Shown here piece after piece: positions 1 through 7,165 of a stretch of 54,224 nt of DNA. Origin of the DNA: Verrucomicrobiaceae bacterium (lineage in GTDB: Bacteria; Verrucomicrobiota; Verrucomicrobiia; Verrucomicrobiales; Verrucomicrobiaceae). Location: NCBI GenBank assembly GCA_947507875.1, contig CANNQP010000031.1:1-54224 (forward strand), in the 5' to 3' direction. The stretch's first letter is position 1. Each line of letters begins with the position of its first letter. The translations under genes and the position numbers were made by a program. Below the pieces are notes generated by a model that worked only from the letters and a program-made list of their open reading frames with translations, had not been told where the DNA came from and did not search any database.

Positions 1-409
1 CTTCGAGAAAGTAGAGCACGAGCACCTCGCGCAGCTCATTGGGCAGTTCGTTGAGCGAGGCATCGACGTGCGGCTCGATGTCCAGCCACGTCGCCTCACG
101 ATCCGTGTGCCACGTCTCCGCCATGGCCTCCTCGACCCGTCTGCGCGTGCTCTCGCGACGCACGGCATCGCAGGCCCGATTCCAAGCCACACGATGCAGC
201 CACGCGGCGACGGATTGGGTGATGCCGCCCGCCTTTCGCGCCAGCTCCAGAAAGGTCTCCTGCGCCACATCCTGAGCCGCCGCCGCATCGCGCGTCACCC
301 GCAACGCCGTGGCATGCACCATGGCCCCATGCGCCAGCACCAGCTCACGAAACGCGTGAGCATCGCGGGTGGTGGCGTAGCGTTGGAGTTGCTGGAGATC
401 GGAGGGCAT
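1..409 (-). CDS. ECF-type RNA polymerase sigma factor, N-terminal part (runs off left edge)
   Basis: The frame is open from an ATG at 409 to the window edge, giving 136 codons with no stop. The protein starts MPSDLQQLQRYATTRD and shows a sigma-70 region 2 pattern: a helix with AFRELVLAHGAMVHATA, then DVAQETFLELARKAG, then SVAAWLHRVAWNRACDAVRRE. It closely resembles the N-terminus of the sigma-membrane fusion at 7166-9310 (shared VHATA.RVT, AWLHRV, and AVR.E..RRR). The missing C-terminus may therefore also carry a membrane and extracytoplasmic domain; this is inference. The last visible residues (NELPNELREVLVLYFLE) enter region 4. Nothing upstream of the start resembles a Shine-Dalgarno sequence. 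Sigma identity is confident; the regulon is unknown. Confidence 0.85.
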   Translation of the reverse strand, partial: MPSDLQQLQRYATTRDAHAFRELVLAHGAMVHATALRVTRDAAAAQDVAQETFLELARKAGGITQSVAAWLHRVAWNRACDAVRRESTRRRVEEAMAETWHTDREATWLDIEPHVDASLNELPNELREVLVLYFLE

Positions 410-560
410 CGCTTTTCATGAAGGTCGCACAGGTAGTGAAGTTTATGCGCCAGCGACTGAAAAAAGTCTCTAGATCATGATTACCCGCCATGCGAGAGGT
501 GAAGTCACATCCATTGATGAACTCGGCGCAGCTCACTAACAGCAGCGCGAGAAGCAAAAT

Positions 561-635
561 CATCATGTGCAATAGATCCGCCCATCGGTGGACACGAGCA
601 GCACCCGCTTTTGATCCCCCGTGTTGTGGATGGCG
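561..635 (-). pseudogene. Decayed copy of the 3' end of the small membrane-protein gene at 4585-4938
   Basis: About 75 bases here match 4583-4657 with only a few mismatches. The match covers the stop codon region and the last ~25 codons of the single-pass membrane protein encoded at 4585-4938. No start or upstream coding sequence is present, so this is a gene fragment. It lies just beyond the truncated peptidase copy at 691-879, in the same orientation, and both look like leftovers of one duplication followed by deletion. Confidence 0.75.
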
Positions 636-690
636 CGGCCAGCCTGACGGGGTCGATGGAGGACGAAATCCACCTTAACGCAGCACCGTG

Positions 691-879
691 TCACGATGCG
701 TGGCAAGTTCTGGGAATCAAACACAATGGACACTCAACTTTCGGTATTACTGCAGTTTGTCTAAAGCCAGATGCGCTCCGGCATGTCCGCAAGCGATTCT
801 GATTGGTCTGCGCTGAAGACAAGGCGACGGTGACAAGCAGCGAAGCATTCACGATGATTCGATTTAAGATTAGGTTCAT
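691..879 (-). pseudogene. Truncated S9 peptidase paralog (signal peptide remnant)
   Basis: A 62-codon frame starts at 879. Its first ~35 residues (MNLILNRIIVNASLLVTVA, then LSSAQTNQNRL) parallel the signal peptide and mature start of the intact S9 peptidase at 876-3191 (LLLVTVAVSSAQTSQSQL). The DNA here also resembles ~3110-3175. Its ATG overlaps the TGA of the intact peptidase (ATGA), as in a translationally coupled operon. After about 35 codons the similarity is lost and the frame ends. It is best read as the stub of a second, tandem peptidase gene lost by deletion. A short secreted peptide from this frame cannot be excluded but is unlikely. Confidence 0.6.
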
Positions 880-3191
880 GGTTGTGGCTTCAAGTTCTTC
901 TCCAGAAATGCCAATACCTTTGGAATGAGTTCCCGCTGGGCTTCAATCGTCCAATAAGTTGGCGCATGAGCCATGCCGACACCGTTGATGTATTCAAAAG
1001 GCTTACCAAGCCTCGTGAGGGCAACGAAGAGGGCCAAACCCTGGTCCTTCGTGAGGTTGTCGGCATCGCCTTGGAGCACGAGCAGTGGCGTGGAGAGCTT
1101 GTCTAGGGCGTAGATGGGCGAGTTCTCGAGGTAACGTTGAGGCTTGTCCCAAAGCGACGCCTGCATACGCCCTTGGCCGCCTTCCACGTAGCCGGACATG
1201 CCACCAAGCGTCATCCGTGGCAGATCGTAAATTCCGCAGGCGGCAATTCCGCAACGAAAGCGCTTTGAGCGGGCAAGCACGCTCATCACCGTATAGCCGC
1301 CATAACTTTGTCCCATGATACAGATGCGCTCCGCATCAACGAGGCCACTGTCGCGCAGTGCATCAGCGGCCGCTTCCGCAGAGCGGGCGAGGCTGGAGGC
1401 GGGCTCTGCGTCTGTTTGCGGCATGTCGGGTTTGAAAAACGCATAGCCGTACCGACCAAGCAGGTGTGGATCGACAATGTAGCTGGCTTCATGGAGCGCG
1501 GTGAGACTGACATCGCCCTTGCCGCGATCGTTTCCATAGAGATCCATGATCACTGGGGGTAGGTTGCCAGGTTTCCAATCCATTGGTAGGAGGAGCGTGC
1601 CACCACATGCCGTGCCGTCGGCAAGCTTCCATGATAACGATTTGGTGATCCCGTATTGAATCTTTCCAAGGCCCTCATAGAGCAGCGCCAGACGCGAGGT
1701 TTTGCCGTCCTTTAAGCTGGTTTGAATCAGCTCGCAGCCATCCCCGCCCGTCGTGCGCAGGGTGAAAAGAGACGCGCTGGAAATGTCGTGGGCACGCTCA
1801 AACCAATCATGAGAGGAGAGCTTTCCCCTTGCGACAGTCTCGGCAGTTCGGGAGGTTAGGGAGACCCGTTCAATCTGCCTGTGGTGGAGGATCAGCAGCT
1901 CACCCGAAACAGGTATGCGATGGGCTGTCGCAGGCACTGAGCTGGGGGCCATGTTTTCCAGCCAGTCAATCCCGCCACTTCCTTCTTCGGTGGATAGCTT
2001 GATGTCGCCAAGAGCCTTACCAGAGAGATCAAAATGCAGAAGCGCATGTTTTCCAGCGACCCAAAAACCCGAGCCATCCGCATCCCAGAGTGGCGGCGCA
2101 GGAGGACCAGCTCCGACACTGTGAAGATTGCCGGCGCTCGCATCCTTGGGTAACACGATCGTGTGCAGGGTCGATGCATCCACCTCAGCTACGATCAAGC
2201 GTTCGCCCGCCCCGTGTGAGACGGGGCGCCACCCAATGTGCCGCCCATTCGGCGACCAACTCAACCCAAGCCCCCAACCCTCTGGCTGAATTTCGCCAAA
2301 CGACTGAATCGCCCCACTCTCCAAGTGAAGCACGGTTAATCTTGACCAATTCGCCATCACAGCCTTCGAGCCTCCATCGGCATGTCCGGCATAGGCCACT
2401 TTCTTTCCATCTGGAGAGACCCGAAACCCCCACGAAGAAAAGGAGGTGGCAGCAGCCGCCGGATACTGGCGGACCTTTCCGTTGCTGGTGTCCAATACTG
2501 CGAGCGATTCCATATAATGCATCTTGGCCGATTGAACCAATCCGCCTTTGCCATCCGCCGTGGTGTGCGTGATCCGCTGCCCAATAGGCTTCTCCGTCGC
2601 ACGATGCTTGAAGACGACTTGGCGACCGTCCGGCAGCCAACAAGGGGTAGCGAAGCCGACCATCGGAACAATCGTTGCATCGGCAAAGACGCGAGGCGTT
2701 TCTTCCCCCGGCGACCAGACGGCCAGCTGCGGGAATCGGGTGACAGCCTCTTGCAACGCCACCAACAGCCGTGGTTCGTCTGGCTGCCAGACCGGCAGGA
2801 AACTAGCGGCAAACTTGGCGAAAGGTCGTGTGATTTTCCCGGTCGCCCGCTCCACCAGCAACACCTCGGAACCAGCAAGCGCCTCCCCACAGACTTCAAA
2901 CACACCGCCCGCGCGAGCGAGGGCAGCGCCCGACATCCGCCCTTCGCGCAGGATACCATGCAAGGTGATGGCCAGCCATTTACCATCCGCTGAAACAGCA
3001 ATAGGGGCTCGATCTGAGGGCTGACGCCTCTGCCACCATTGCTCGATGTTAAACTGTTGGCCTTCGGACTGTGGGCTACCGACACTTGTTTTTGATGGCA
3101 ATTGGCTTTGGCTGGTCTGTGCCGAAGACACGGCGACGGTAACGAGCAACAAGGCACTCACCAGGATGTGGTGGATGGCTGATTTCATCAT
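876..3191 (-). CDS. Exported S9 family peptidase (prolyl oligopeptidase / DPP-IV type)
   Basis: This 771-residue protein has a Sec signal peptide (hydrophobic stretch ending VSSAQ). A long beta-rich middle part is typical of the S9 propeller, with WSPNG and SPDGK turns. The C-terminal alpha/beta hydrolase domain covers roughly residues 540-771. The nucleophile motif GQSYGG places the serine at about residue 629; the acid is in LQGDADN (about 709-711) and the histidine in GVGMAHAP (about 742), so the triad is complete. Family members cleave peptides in the periplasm or outside the cell. Its ATG directly follows the TAA of the BNR protein (TAAATG), so the two are cotranscribed and probably coupled; a second in-frame ATG lies one codon later. 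Substrate unknown. Confidence 0.9.
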   Translation of the reverse strand: MMKSAIHHILVSALLLVTVAVSSAQTSQSQLPSKTSVGSPQSEGQQFNIEQWWQRRQPSDRAPIAVSADGKWLAITLHGILREGRMSGAALARAGGVFEVCGEALAGSEVLLVERATGKITRPFAKFAASFLPVWQPDEPRLLVALQEAVTRFPQLAVWSPGEETPRVFADATIVPMVGFATPCWLPDGRQVVFKHRATEKPIGQRITHTTADGKGGLVQSAKMHYMESLAVLDTSNGKVRQYPAAAATSFSSWGFRVSPDGKKVAYAGHADGGSKAVMANWSRLTVLHLESGAIQSFGEIQPEGWGLGLSWSPNGRHIGWRPVSHGAGERLIVAEVDASTLHTIVLPKDASAGNLHSVGAGPPAPPLWDADGSGFWVAGKHALLHFDLSGKALGDIKLSTEEGSGGIDWLENMAPSSVPATAHRIPVSGELLILHHRQIERVSLTSRTAETVARGKLSSHDWFERAHDISSASLFTLRTTGGDGCELIQTSLKDGKTSRLALLYEGLGKIQYGITKSLSWKLADGTACGGTLLLPMDWKPGNLPPVIMDLYGNDRGKGDVSLTALHEASYIVDPHLLGRYGYAFFKPDMPQTDAEPASSLARSAEAAADALRDSGLVDAERICIMGQSYGGYTVMSVLARSKRFRCGIAACGIYDLPRMTLGGMSGYVEGGQGRMQASLWDKPQRYLENSPIYALDKLSTPLLVLQGDADNLTKDQGLALFVALTRLGKPFEYINGVGMAHAPTYWTIEAQRELIPKVLAFLEKNLKPQP

Positions 3192-4442
3192 TTATTTCTG
3201 CTCCGAAGGTGTAGCGATCCAGAGACCCTGTGACGTTAAGGCAAACAATCGCTCTCCGGCGGGATCAAAGGTGAGTAGCTCGGGAGTAAAGATGTCGGTG
3301 TTTTCCGCAAACTGGCCTTTGAGGCCATTGCCGAGGTCGATGATTTTTGGTGGCTTGGCGGCTTTCGGCGGATCATTCAAGCCTGCAGATATGTCTCGCC
3401 AAGACTCGCCTCCATCGTGACTGATCCAGATCGACTTGAAACCCGAGGCGACGACGGTGCGCGGATTTTTGGGATGGAAGGCGACGCTACGCGGGCTGGT
3501 GACTTTGTCACACTTTTGCCAATGCTCCCCCGCGTCGTTCGTGCGATAGAGCACCCGATACATGGCTGCAAAGAGCACCTTGGGATTGGCGGGTGACATC
3601 TGCACATCGAAGGACCACGCCTTATCATCAAACCAGTCGGCGACGCTGAGTGAACTATCCGTTTTCGCAGCAGTGAGCTTTTTCGAGCTGGCTTGCAACC
3701 CTCTGAGCATCACTTCATCCCGGCCCGATTCGATCCCGTTGTTGATGACCTGCCAAGTCTCACCGTGGTCGGTCGATTTGTATATTCCTGGTTGCTCGCC
3801 TTTGCCCACAGCGTAGAACGCCGCGTAGAGCGCCCCGGTCACCGGATCGGTCGCCAGTCTGGAAACCGTCGTATTACCGCCACGGCCACTCGGCAAACCG
3901 CGCGAACACTTCGCCCAGTGGTCTCCCTGATCGGTGCTTGTGAAAAGCCCACCGTCCGCGCCATAAAAAATCCTGGCATCCTCTTTGGCATCGAACGCAA
4001 AGGAGATGCCGTTGAGTTGATTGCCCTCGAGAAGGCCCGCATTGATTTGCTCCCATGACCGGCCACCATCGCGACTACGATAGGCACCATTTTTTTCCAC
4101 ACCCGCGAACCAAAGGTCCTTCACGCGCGGATGGGCTACGATGCTGCCTGGATTGAACCCGTAGCGCACAGCCGAGGGCATGGTGGTCTTCATTTTGGAC
4201 CAAGAGATCCCACCGTCGAGCGACTCCCAGAGTCCGCCAGGGCGCGTTCCCAGCACGATGCGTTTCGGATTCTGCGGATCAAAGACGATAGCCTGGCAGC
4301 TTTCTGTGTCCGGGAAGTTCGCCTTGTGCCAGATGCGCTCGGGCTGGGCGGTCGGCGGCGGCGCGCTGTTTTGCGCGGACACCATGGCGGTGAAAGGGAG
4401 CGTCAATGCGCTGATCATGTATGGAGTGAAGCGAACTTTCAT
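3192..4442 (-). CDS. Exported BNR/Asp-box beta-propeller protein (sortilin/YCF48-like)
   Basis: The 416-residue product has a signal peptide (ends MVSAQ). At least six Asp-box-like motifs follow: SLDGGISW, SRDGGRSW, STDQGDHW, STDHGETW, TNDAGEHW and SHDGGESW. Each sits after a predicted strand, as in six- to ten-bladed sialidase/sortilin propellers. Such proteins can be glycoside hydrolases or non-catalytic binding proteins; no catalytic signature could be picked out, so no enzyme activity is claimed. It lies downstream of the sigma/membrane-protein genes (142-base gap) and abuts the S9 peptidase, suggesting a joint role in handling exported protein or glycan. The name 'BNR repeat protein' is firm; function is open. 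Confidence 0.85.
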   Translation of the reverse strand: MKVRFTPYMISALTLPFTAMVSAQNSAPPPTAQPERIWHKANFPDTESCQAIVFDPQNPKRIVLGTRPGGLWESLDGGISWSKMKTTMPSAVRYGFNPGSIVAHPRVKDLWFAGVEKNGAYRSRDGGRSWEQINAGLLEGNQLNGISFAFDAKEDARIFYGADGGLFTSTDQGDHWAKCSRGLPSGRGGNTTVSRLATDPVTGALYAAFYAVGKGEQPGIYKSTDHGETWQVINNGIESGRDEVMLRGLQASSKKLTAAKTDSSLSVADWFDDKAWSFDVQMSPANPKVLFAAMYRVLYRTNDAGEHWQKCDKVTSPRSVAFHPKNPRTVVASGFKSIWISHDGGESWRDISAGLNDPPKAAKPPKIIDLGNGLKGQFAENTDIFTPELLTFDPAGERLFALTSQGLWIATPSEQK

Positions 4443-4584
4443 GGCTGATCGTTTGGAGATTCTGGGAAGGCGAGCCGACTAGGCAGATGTCGTGTCCACT
4501 TATTCAGCAAAGAGTTGATCAAGAGTTTCGAGGCCAATTAGAGACTGAAACTAAGGAGGCACTGCGCGTTGCCGCGAGCGTACA

Positions 4585-4938
4585 TCATGGGGAATAGATC
4601 CGCCCATCGGTGGACACGAGCAGCACCCGCTCTTCATCCCCCGTGTGGTGGATGGCGATGCCGAGGCCCGCCTCACGCAGACGGCTGACGAGGGCGGCAT
4701 CATCCAGGTAGCGCACCGTGGGCGTCTCCGGCACCTCTTGCGCCGTTTGGGCAGCTGGCGGAGCCTTGTCCGGGCTGAACGCAAGCCAGGCACAGAGCGC
4801 CATCGCACTGGTGAGGGCGGACGCTCGTGCGATGCGACGCCGAACCCGCAGACGGCGTGCCTCTTGCTGCATCATCGCCAGCGAGCCGGGCGGCAGGAGG
4901 TCGTTGCTGGTGTCGTTCCAGAGGTCGTCGTGTTTCAT
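4585..4938 (-). CDS. Small single-pass membrane protein, possible anti-sigma factor
   Basis: The 117-residue protein has a charged cytoplasmic N-terminus (MKHDDLWNDTSNDLLPPGSL, then RRLRVRRR), one membrane helix (ASALTSAMALCAWLAF) and a ~65-residue C-terminal part. The start ATG overlaps the stop of the full-length sigma frame (ATGA at 4935-4938), so it is translationally coupled to the sigma gene at 4935-5546. That position and topology fit an anti-sigma factor, but no zinc-binding HxxxCxxC motif is present and the cytoplasmic part is short, so the role is inferred from context. A 75-base copy of its 3' end lies at 561-635. Confidence 0.65.
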   Translation of the reverse strand: MKHDDLWNDTSNDLLPPGSLAMMQQEARRLRVRRRIARASALTSAMALCAWLAFSPDKAPPAAQTAQEVPETPTVRYLDDAALVSRLREAGLGIAIHHTGDEERVLLVSTDGRIYSP

Positions 4939-5546
4939 GGCTGGGTCTGGCGGAGATGTTGAAAGGCGAGCTGCTTCAGGGCCGCACGTGCGCGGCGGAG
5001 TCGGGACTCGACGGCCTCCTCAGTGATGCTGAGCTGCTAAGCAAGTTCACGCTGGCTCTGCTGAAGTTGGTATTTGCCACGCAGCAGCGCCGCATCGGTA
5101 GCGGGCAGTTGATCGAGTGCTTTGTCGAGCGCCGCCCCGAGTTCCTCGTCATCGGGCGGGGGAACTTCCTGCTGGGACTGCGTGAACCGGTCGAGAAAGC
5201 GGCGGTAGGTGCTGCTCTTGCGGCCATGGTCCGCCGCGGCGGTGCGGGCAAGACGGGTGAGCCAATCCCAAAACACGGCCTCGTCATCAAAGCGCCGCAC
5301 ATGCCGGACGATTCGCAAAAGCGTGTCCTGAAGCACATCCGCCGCGTTCTGCTCATCACCACGATGACAGATCAGCAGGTAGCGAAACAGCCGTGGCGCG
5401 TAAGCCGCATGAAAGGCCGCGAACGCAGCGTCATCACCCGAAGCCATGCGCTGGGTCAGCGTGGCGACGGGTGATGCGTGAAGTGTGTCCTCGGCAGACA
5501 TGCCGTGCAGCAGTGAGTGTGGAAGGCTGGTGGACAGGGAACTCAC
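4935..5546 (-). pseudogene. ECF sigma factor gene interrupted by an in-frame TAG in region 4
   Basis: The frame starts at GTG 5546, overlapping the TGA of the upstream gene (GTGA). It encodes region 2 (FHAAYAPRLFRYLLICHRGDE, then AADVLQDTLLRIVRHV and FWDWLTRLARTAAADHGR) and the start of region 4 (LDQLPATDAALLRGKYQL). Codon 170 is TAG (5037-5039). The same frame continues for 33 more codons to a TGA at 4935-4937 and encodes what looks like the rest of region 4 (QLSITEEAVESRLRRARAAL). That TGA overlaps the ATG of the next gene. The preserved frame and overlap show the original gene was 203 codons. As read, the product lacks the recognition helix for the -35 element. A recent nonsense mutation, a sequencing error or amber read-through are the alternatives. 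Confidence 0.8.
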
Positions 5547-6508
5547 TTCTTTTCAGCGGGCTTGACCTGAATGGTGATCTGTTTCAGCGCGTCTTCCATC
5601 TGCTTCACCGCCTTGCCGGCCTGCTCCCTGGCTTGCTCGACCTGCTTCTGCGCCTGTTCGATTTGAGGGCTCACGTTCAAGGTCATGGCGTTGATGCCTT
5701 TGGAAAGGTCCACACTGAACCCCTTGCCAACGTTCATGAACCCTGTCGTGCCGTTGGGAAGATTCAGGAGCATCGGTTTGGGATCCGTGAGCGGAATGAC
5801 CTCGCCACCGAGCGCCTGGACGACCTGCCCGAGCACCTGGACATCGCTTTCCTCACCCGTGACGATGAGGATGCCAGTGGGCGGGTGGACCTCAATCGTG
5901 GGGAGTTCGGTATTCGGGCGGCCCTGGGCACGGGCGTTCGCCTCACACACCATTCTCGCCGCCTCGGCGAGGTTCTTGATGAGCTGCTCCAAGTCCTCGC
6001 GCTGAAGCTTTTCCTTCGCACTGGCTTTGAACACACGGCAGACCTTGGCGGCAGCATTGGCTTTGGCCGGAATGATATTGATGATCTGCGCACCGTTGCT
6101 GTCTGCCACCGTCTGCACCGCGATCTGTGGCATGATCGCCGCAAAGGAATTCAGCACGCCTTCCGCGGTCACATTCGCCAGTGCCAGATCGGGCACTGGC
6201 AGGTCGGCAAGCGCTGGCGGCAGCACGATATTCACCCCGCCCGTTACTCGCAGGTATTTGACGACATCACTGAGCTTGGAACCGCTGATGTCCACCTGCG
6301 GGATGACTCGCGGTCCAGCGTCGGCGGCACGAAGTGTCGAGGGCATCGAAGGAACCGGAGGCGATGGCGGAATGGAGGCCGTCGGCGGGATGGGTGGCGC
6401 CGATGGGATTGCTGGCGCGGGTTGAGGGGTGACAGGTGTTCCAGATTCGGCGGCGCGGAGGGATGCAACAAGAGGCAGAAGGGCAAGAAGAAGCGTGATG
6501 GGTTTCAT
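5543..6508 (-). CDS. Exported protein with STN/secretin-N-like domain
   Basis: The likely start is ATG 6508 (MKPITLLLALLPLVASLRAA), which gives a clean signal peptide and a 321-residue product; the frame extends upstream without a better start. A proline-rich linker follows (PAPAIPSAPPIPP). Then comes a short domain resembling the secretin/TonB N-terminal fold (VDISGSKLSDVVKYLRVTGG, then IVLPPALADLPV), a second alpha/beta segment (EVHPPTGILIVTGEESDVQV) and a C-terminal charged helix rich in Q, E and K, probably a coiled coil. Its TGA overlaps the GTG of the sigma gene, so sigma translation depends on it. STN domains often sense or contact signals in the periplasm; a sensor role for the sigma factor is inference. 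Confidence 0.7.
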   Translation of the reverse strand: MKPITLLLALLPLVASLRAAESGTPVTPQPAPAIPSAPPIPPTASIPPSPPVPSMPSTLRAADAGPRVIPQVDISGSKLSDVVKYLRVTGGVNIVLPPALADLPVPDLALANVTAEGVLNSFAAIMPQIAVQTVADSNGAQIINIIPAKANAAAKVCRVFKASAKEKLQREDLEQLIKNLAEAARMVCEANARAQGRPNTELPTIEVHPPTGILIVTGEESDVQVLGQVVQALGGEVIPLTDPKPMLLNLPNGTTGFMNVGKGFSVDLSKGINAMTLNVSPQIEQAQKQVEQAREQAGKAVKQMEDALKQITIQVKPAEKK

Positions 6509-6665
6509 GGCATCCGGGGCACGCAGCCCCAGCGATAATCCGTCCAAAAAATTTGTCAGGTCATGAGGGTCGCATGATCCAAGGTGTTTATGTACGGAAA
6601 GTTGTTCTCTGCATTTTAGGCACCTTGCTGTGAGCATCCCCATCGCTACGGTTCAGCTCGATCCC

Positions 6666-7094
6666 ATGCAACGCACCACTGTCTTCTTCTATGGCACCTT
6701 CATGAGCAGCCGTGTCCTCCAGGAACACGGCATCCTTTGTAACCAGACACGGCCAGCTAAGCTTAGTGGTTATCGGCTGAACATCCGCCCGCGAGTGAAT
6801 CTTCACCCGCAGCCCGATGCAGACGCCTACGGTGGGCTGGCCGAGGTGACTCATGCGGAGCTGGCCAGTCTCTACGATGGCTTGCGAACCACCTTTGGGA
6901 TCCACTACCACCCCTTCCCCGTGCTGGCCCAACTCACGAATGGCACGTTTCAGCCTGCCCTGTGCTATCTCTCCTCCGACATCCACGATGCAGCGCCTGA
7001 TCCTGCTTACGTGCGAGAGCTGGCGGAATGCGCCGGAGAACTGTCGGCACCTGAGTCCTACCTCCGGCACATTCTTTCGTTCTTGGATGCTTGA
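6666..7094 (+). CDS. Gamma-glutamylcyclotransferase/AIG2-like protein
   Basis: From ATG 6666 (MQRTTVFFYGTFMSS) the product is 142 residues; an earlier ATG at 6630 adds 12 residues. The FFYGTFM segment near the N-terminus matches the YGTL/YGTF glycine loop of the GGCT/AIG2-like fold, and a YGGLAEV strand follows. The usual acidic residue region reads SLYDGLRTTFGIHY, so an aspartate stands roughly where the catalytic glutamate is expected; activity is uncertain. Family enzymes form 5-oxoproline from gamma-glutamyl compounds, but many bacterial members are uncharacterised. It is transcribed divergently from the STN-sigma operon. Confidence 0.7.
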   Translation: MQRTTVFFYGTFMSSRVLQEHGILCNQTRPAKLSGYRLNIRPRVNLHPQPDADAYGGLAEVTHAELASLYDGLRTTFGIHYHPFPVLAQLTNGTFQPALCYLSSDIHDAAPDPAYVRELAECAGELSAPESYLRHILSFLDA

Positions 7095-7165
7095 ACCCAG
7101 TGGCTTCGGCTTGAGCCGAATCATTCTCAATCGGCGGCTCAAGCTTTAGCTCCTTGGCTGACAGG

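Noticed and set aside
345..572. 75-codon minus-strand frame with a lipoprotein-like start (LLALLLVSCAEF)
   Set aside because: Its second half is the sigma factor start read in another frame, and it has no upstream signals. It is probably chance, although the hydrophobic start is suggestive.
5393..6538. 381-codon plus-strand frame opposite the STN protein
   Set aside because: Composition (Arg/His/Gly/Asp-rich) is that of an antisense shadow; the minus frame has a signal peptide and operon overlaps.
6630..6665. Earlier ATG for the GGCT-like protein
   Set aside because: The family fold starts with the TVFFYGTF strand; 12 extra residues would be unusual, so ATG 6666 is preferred.
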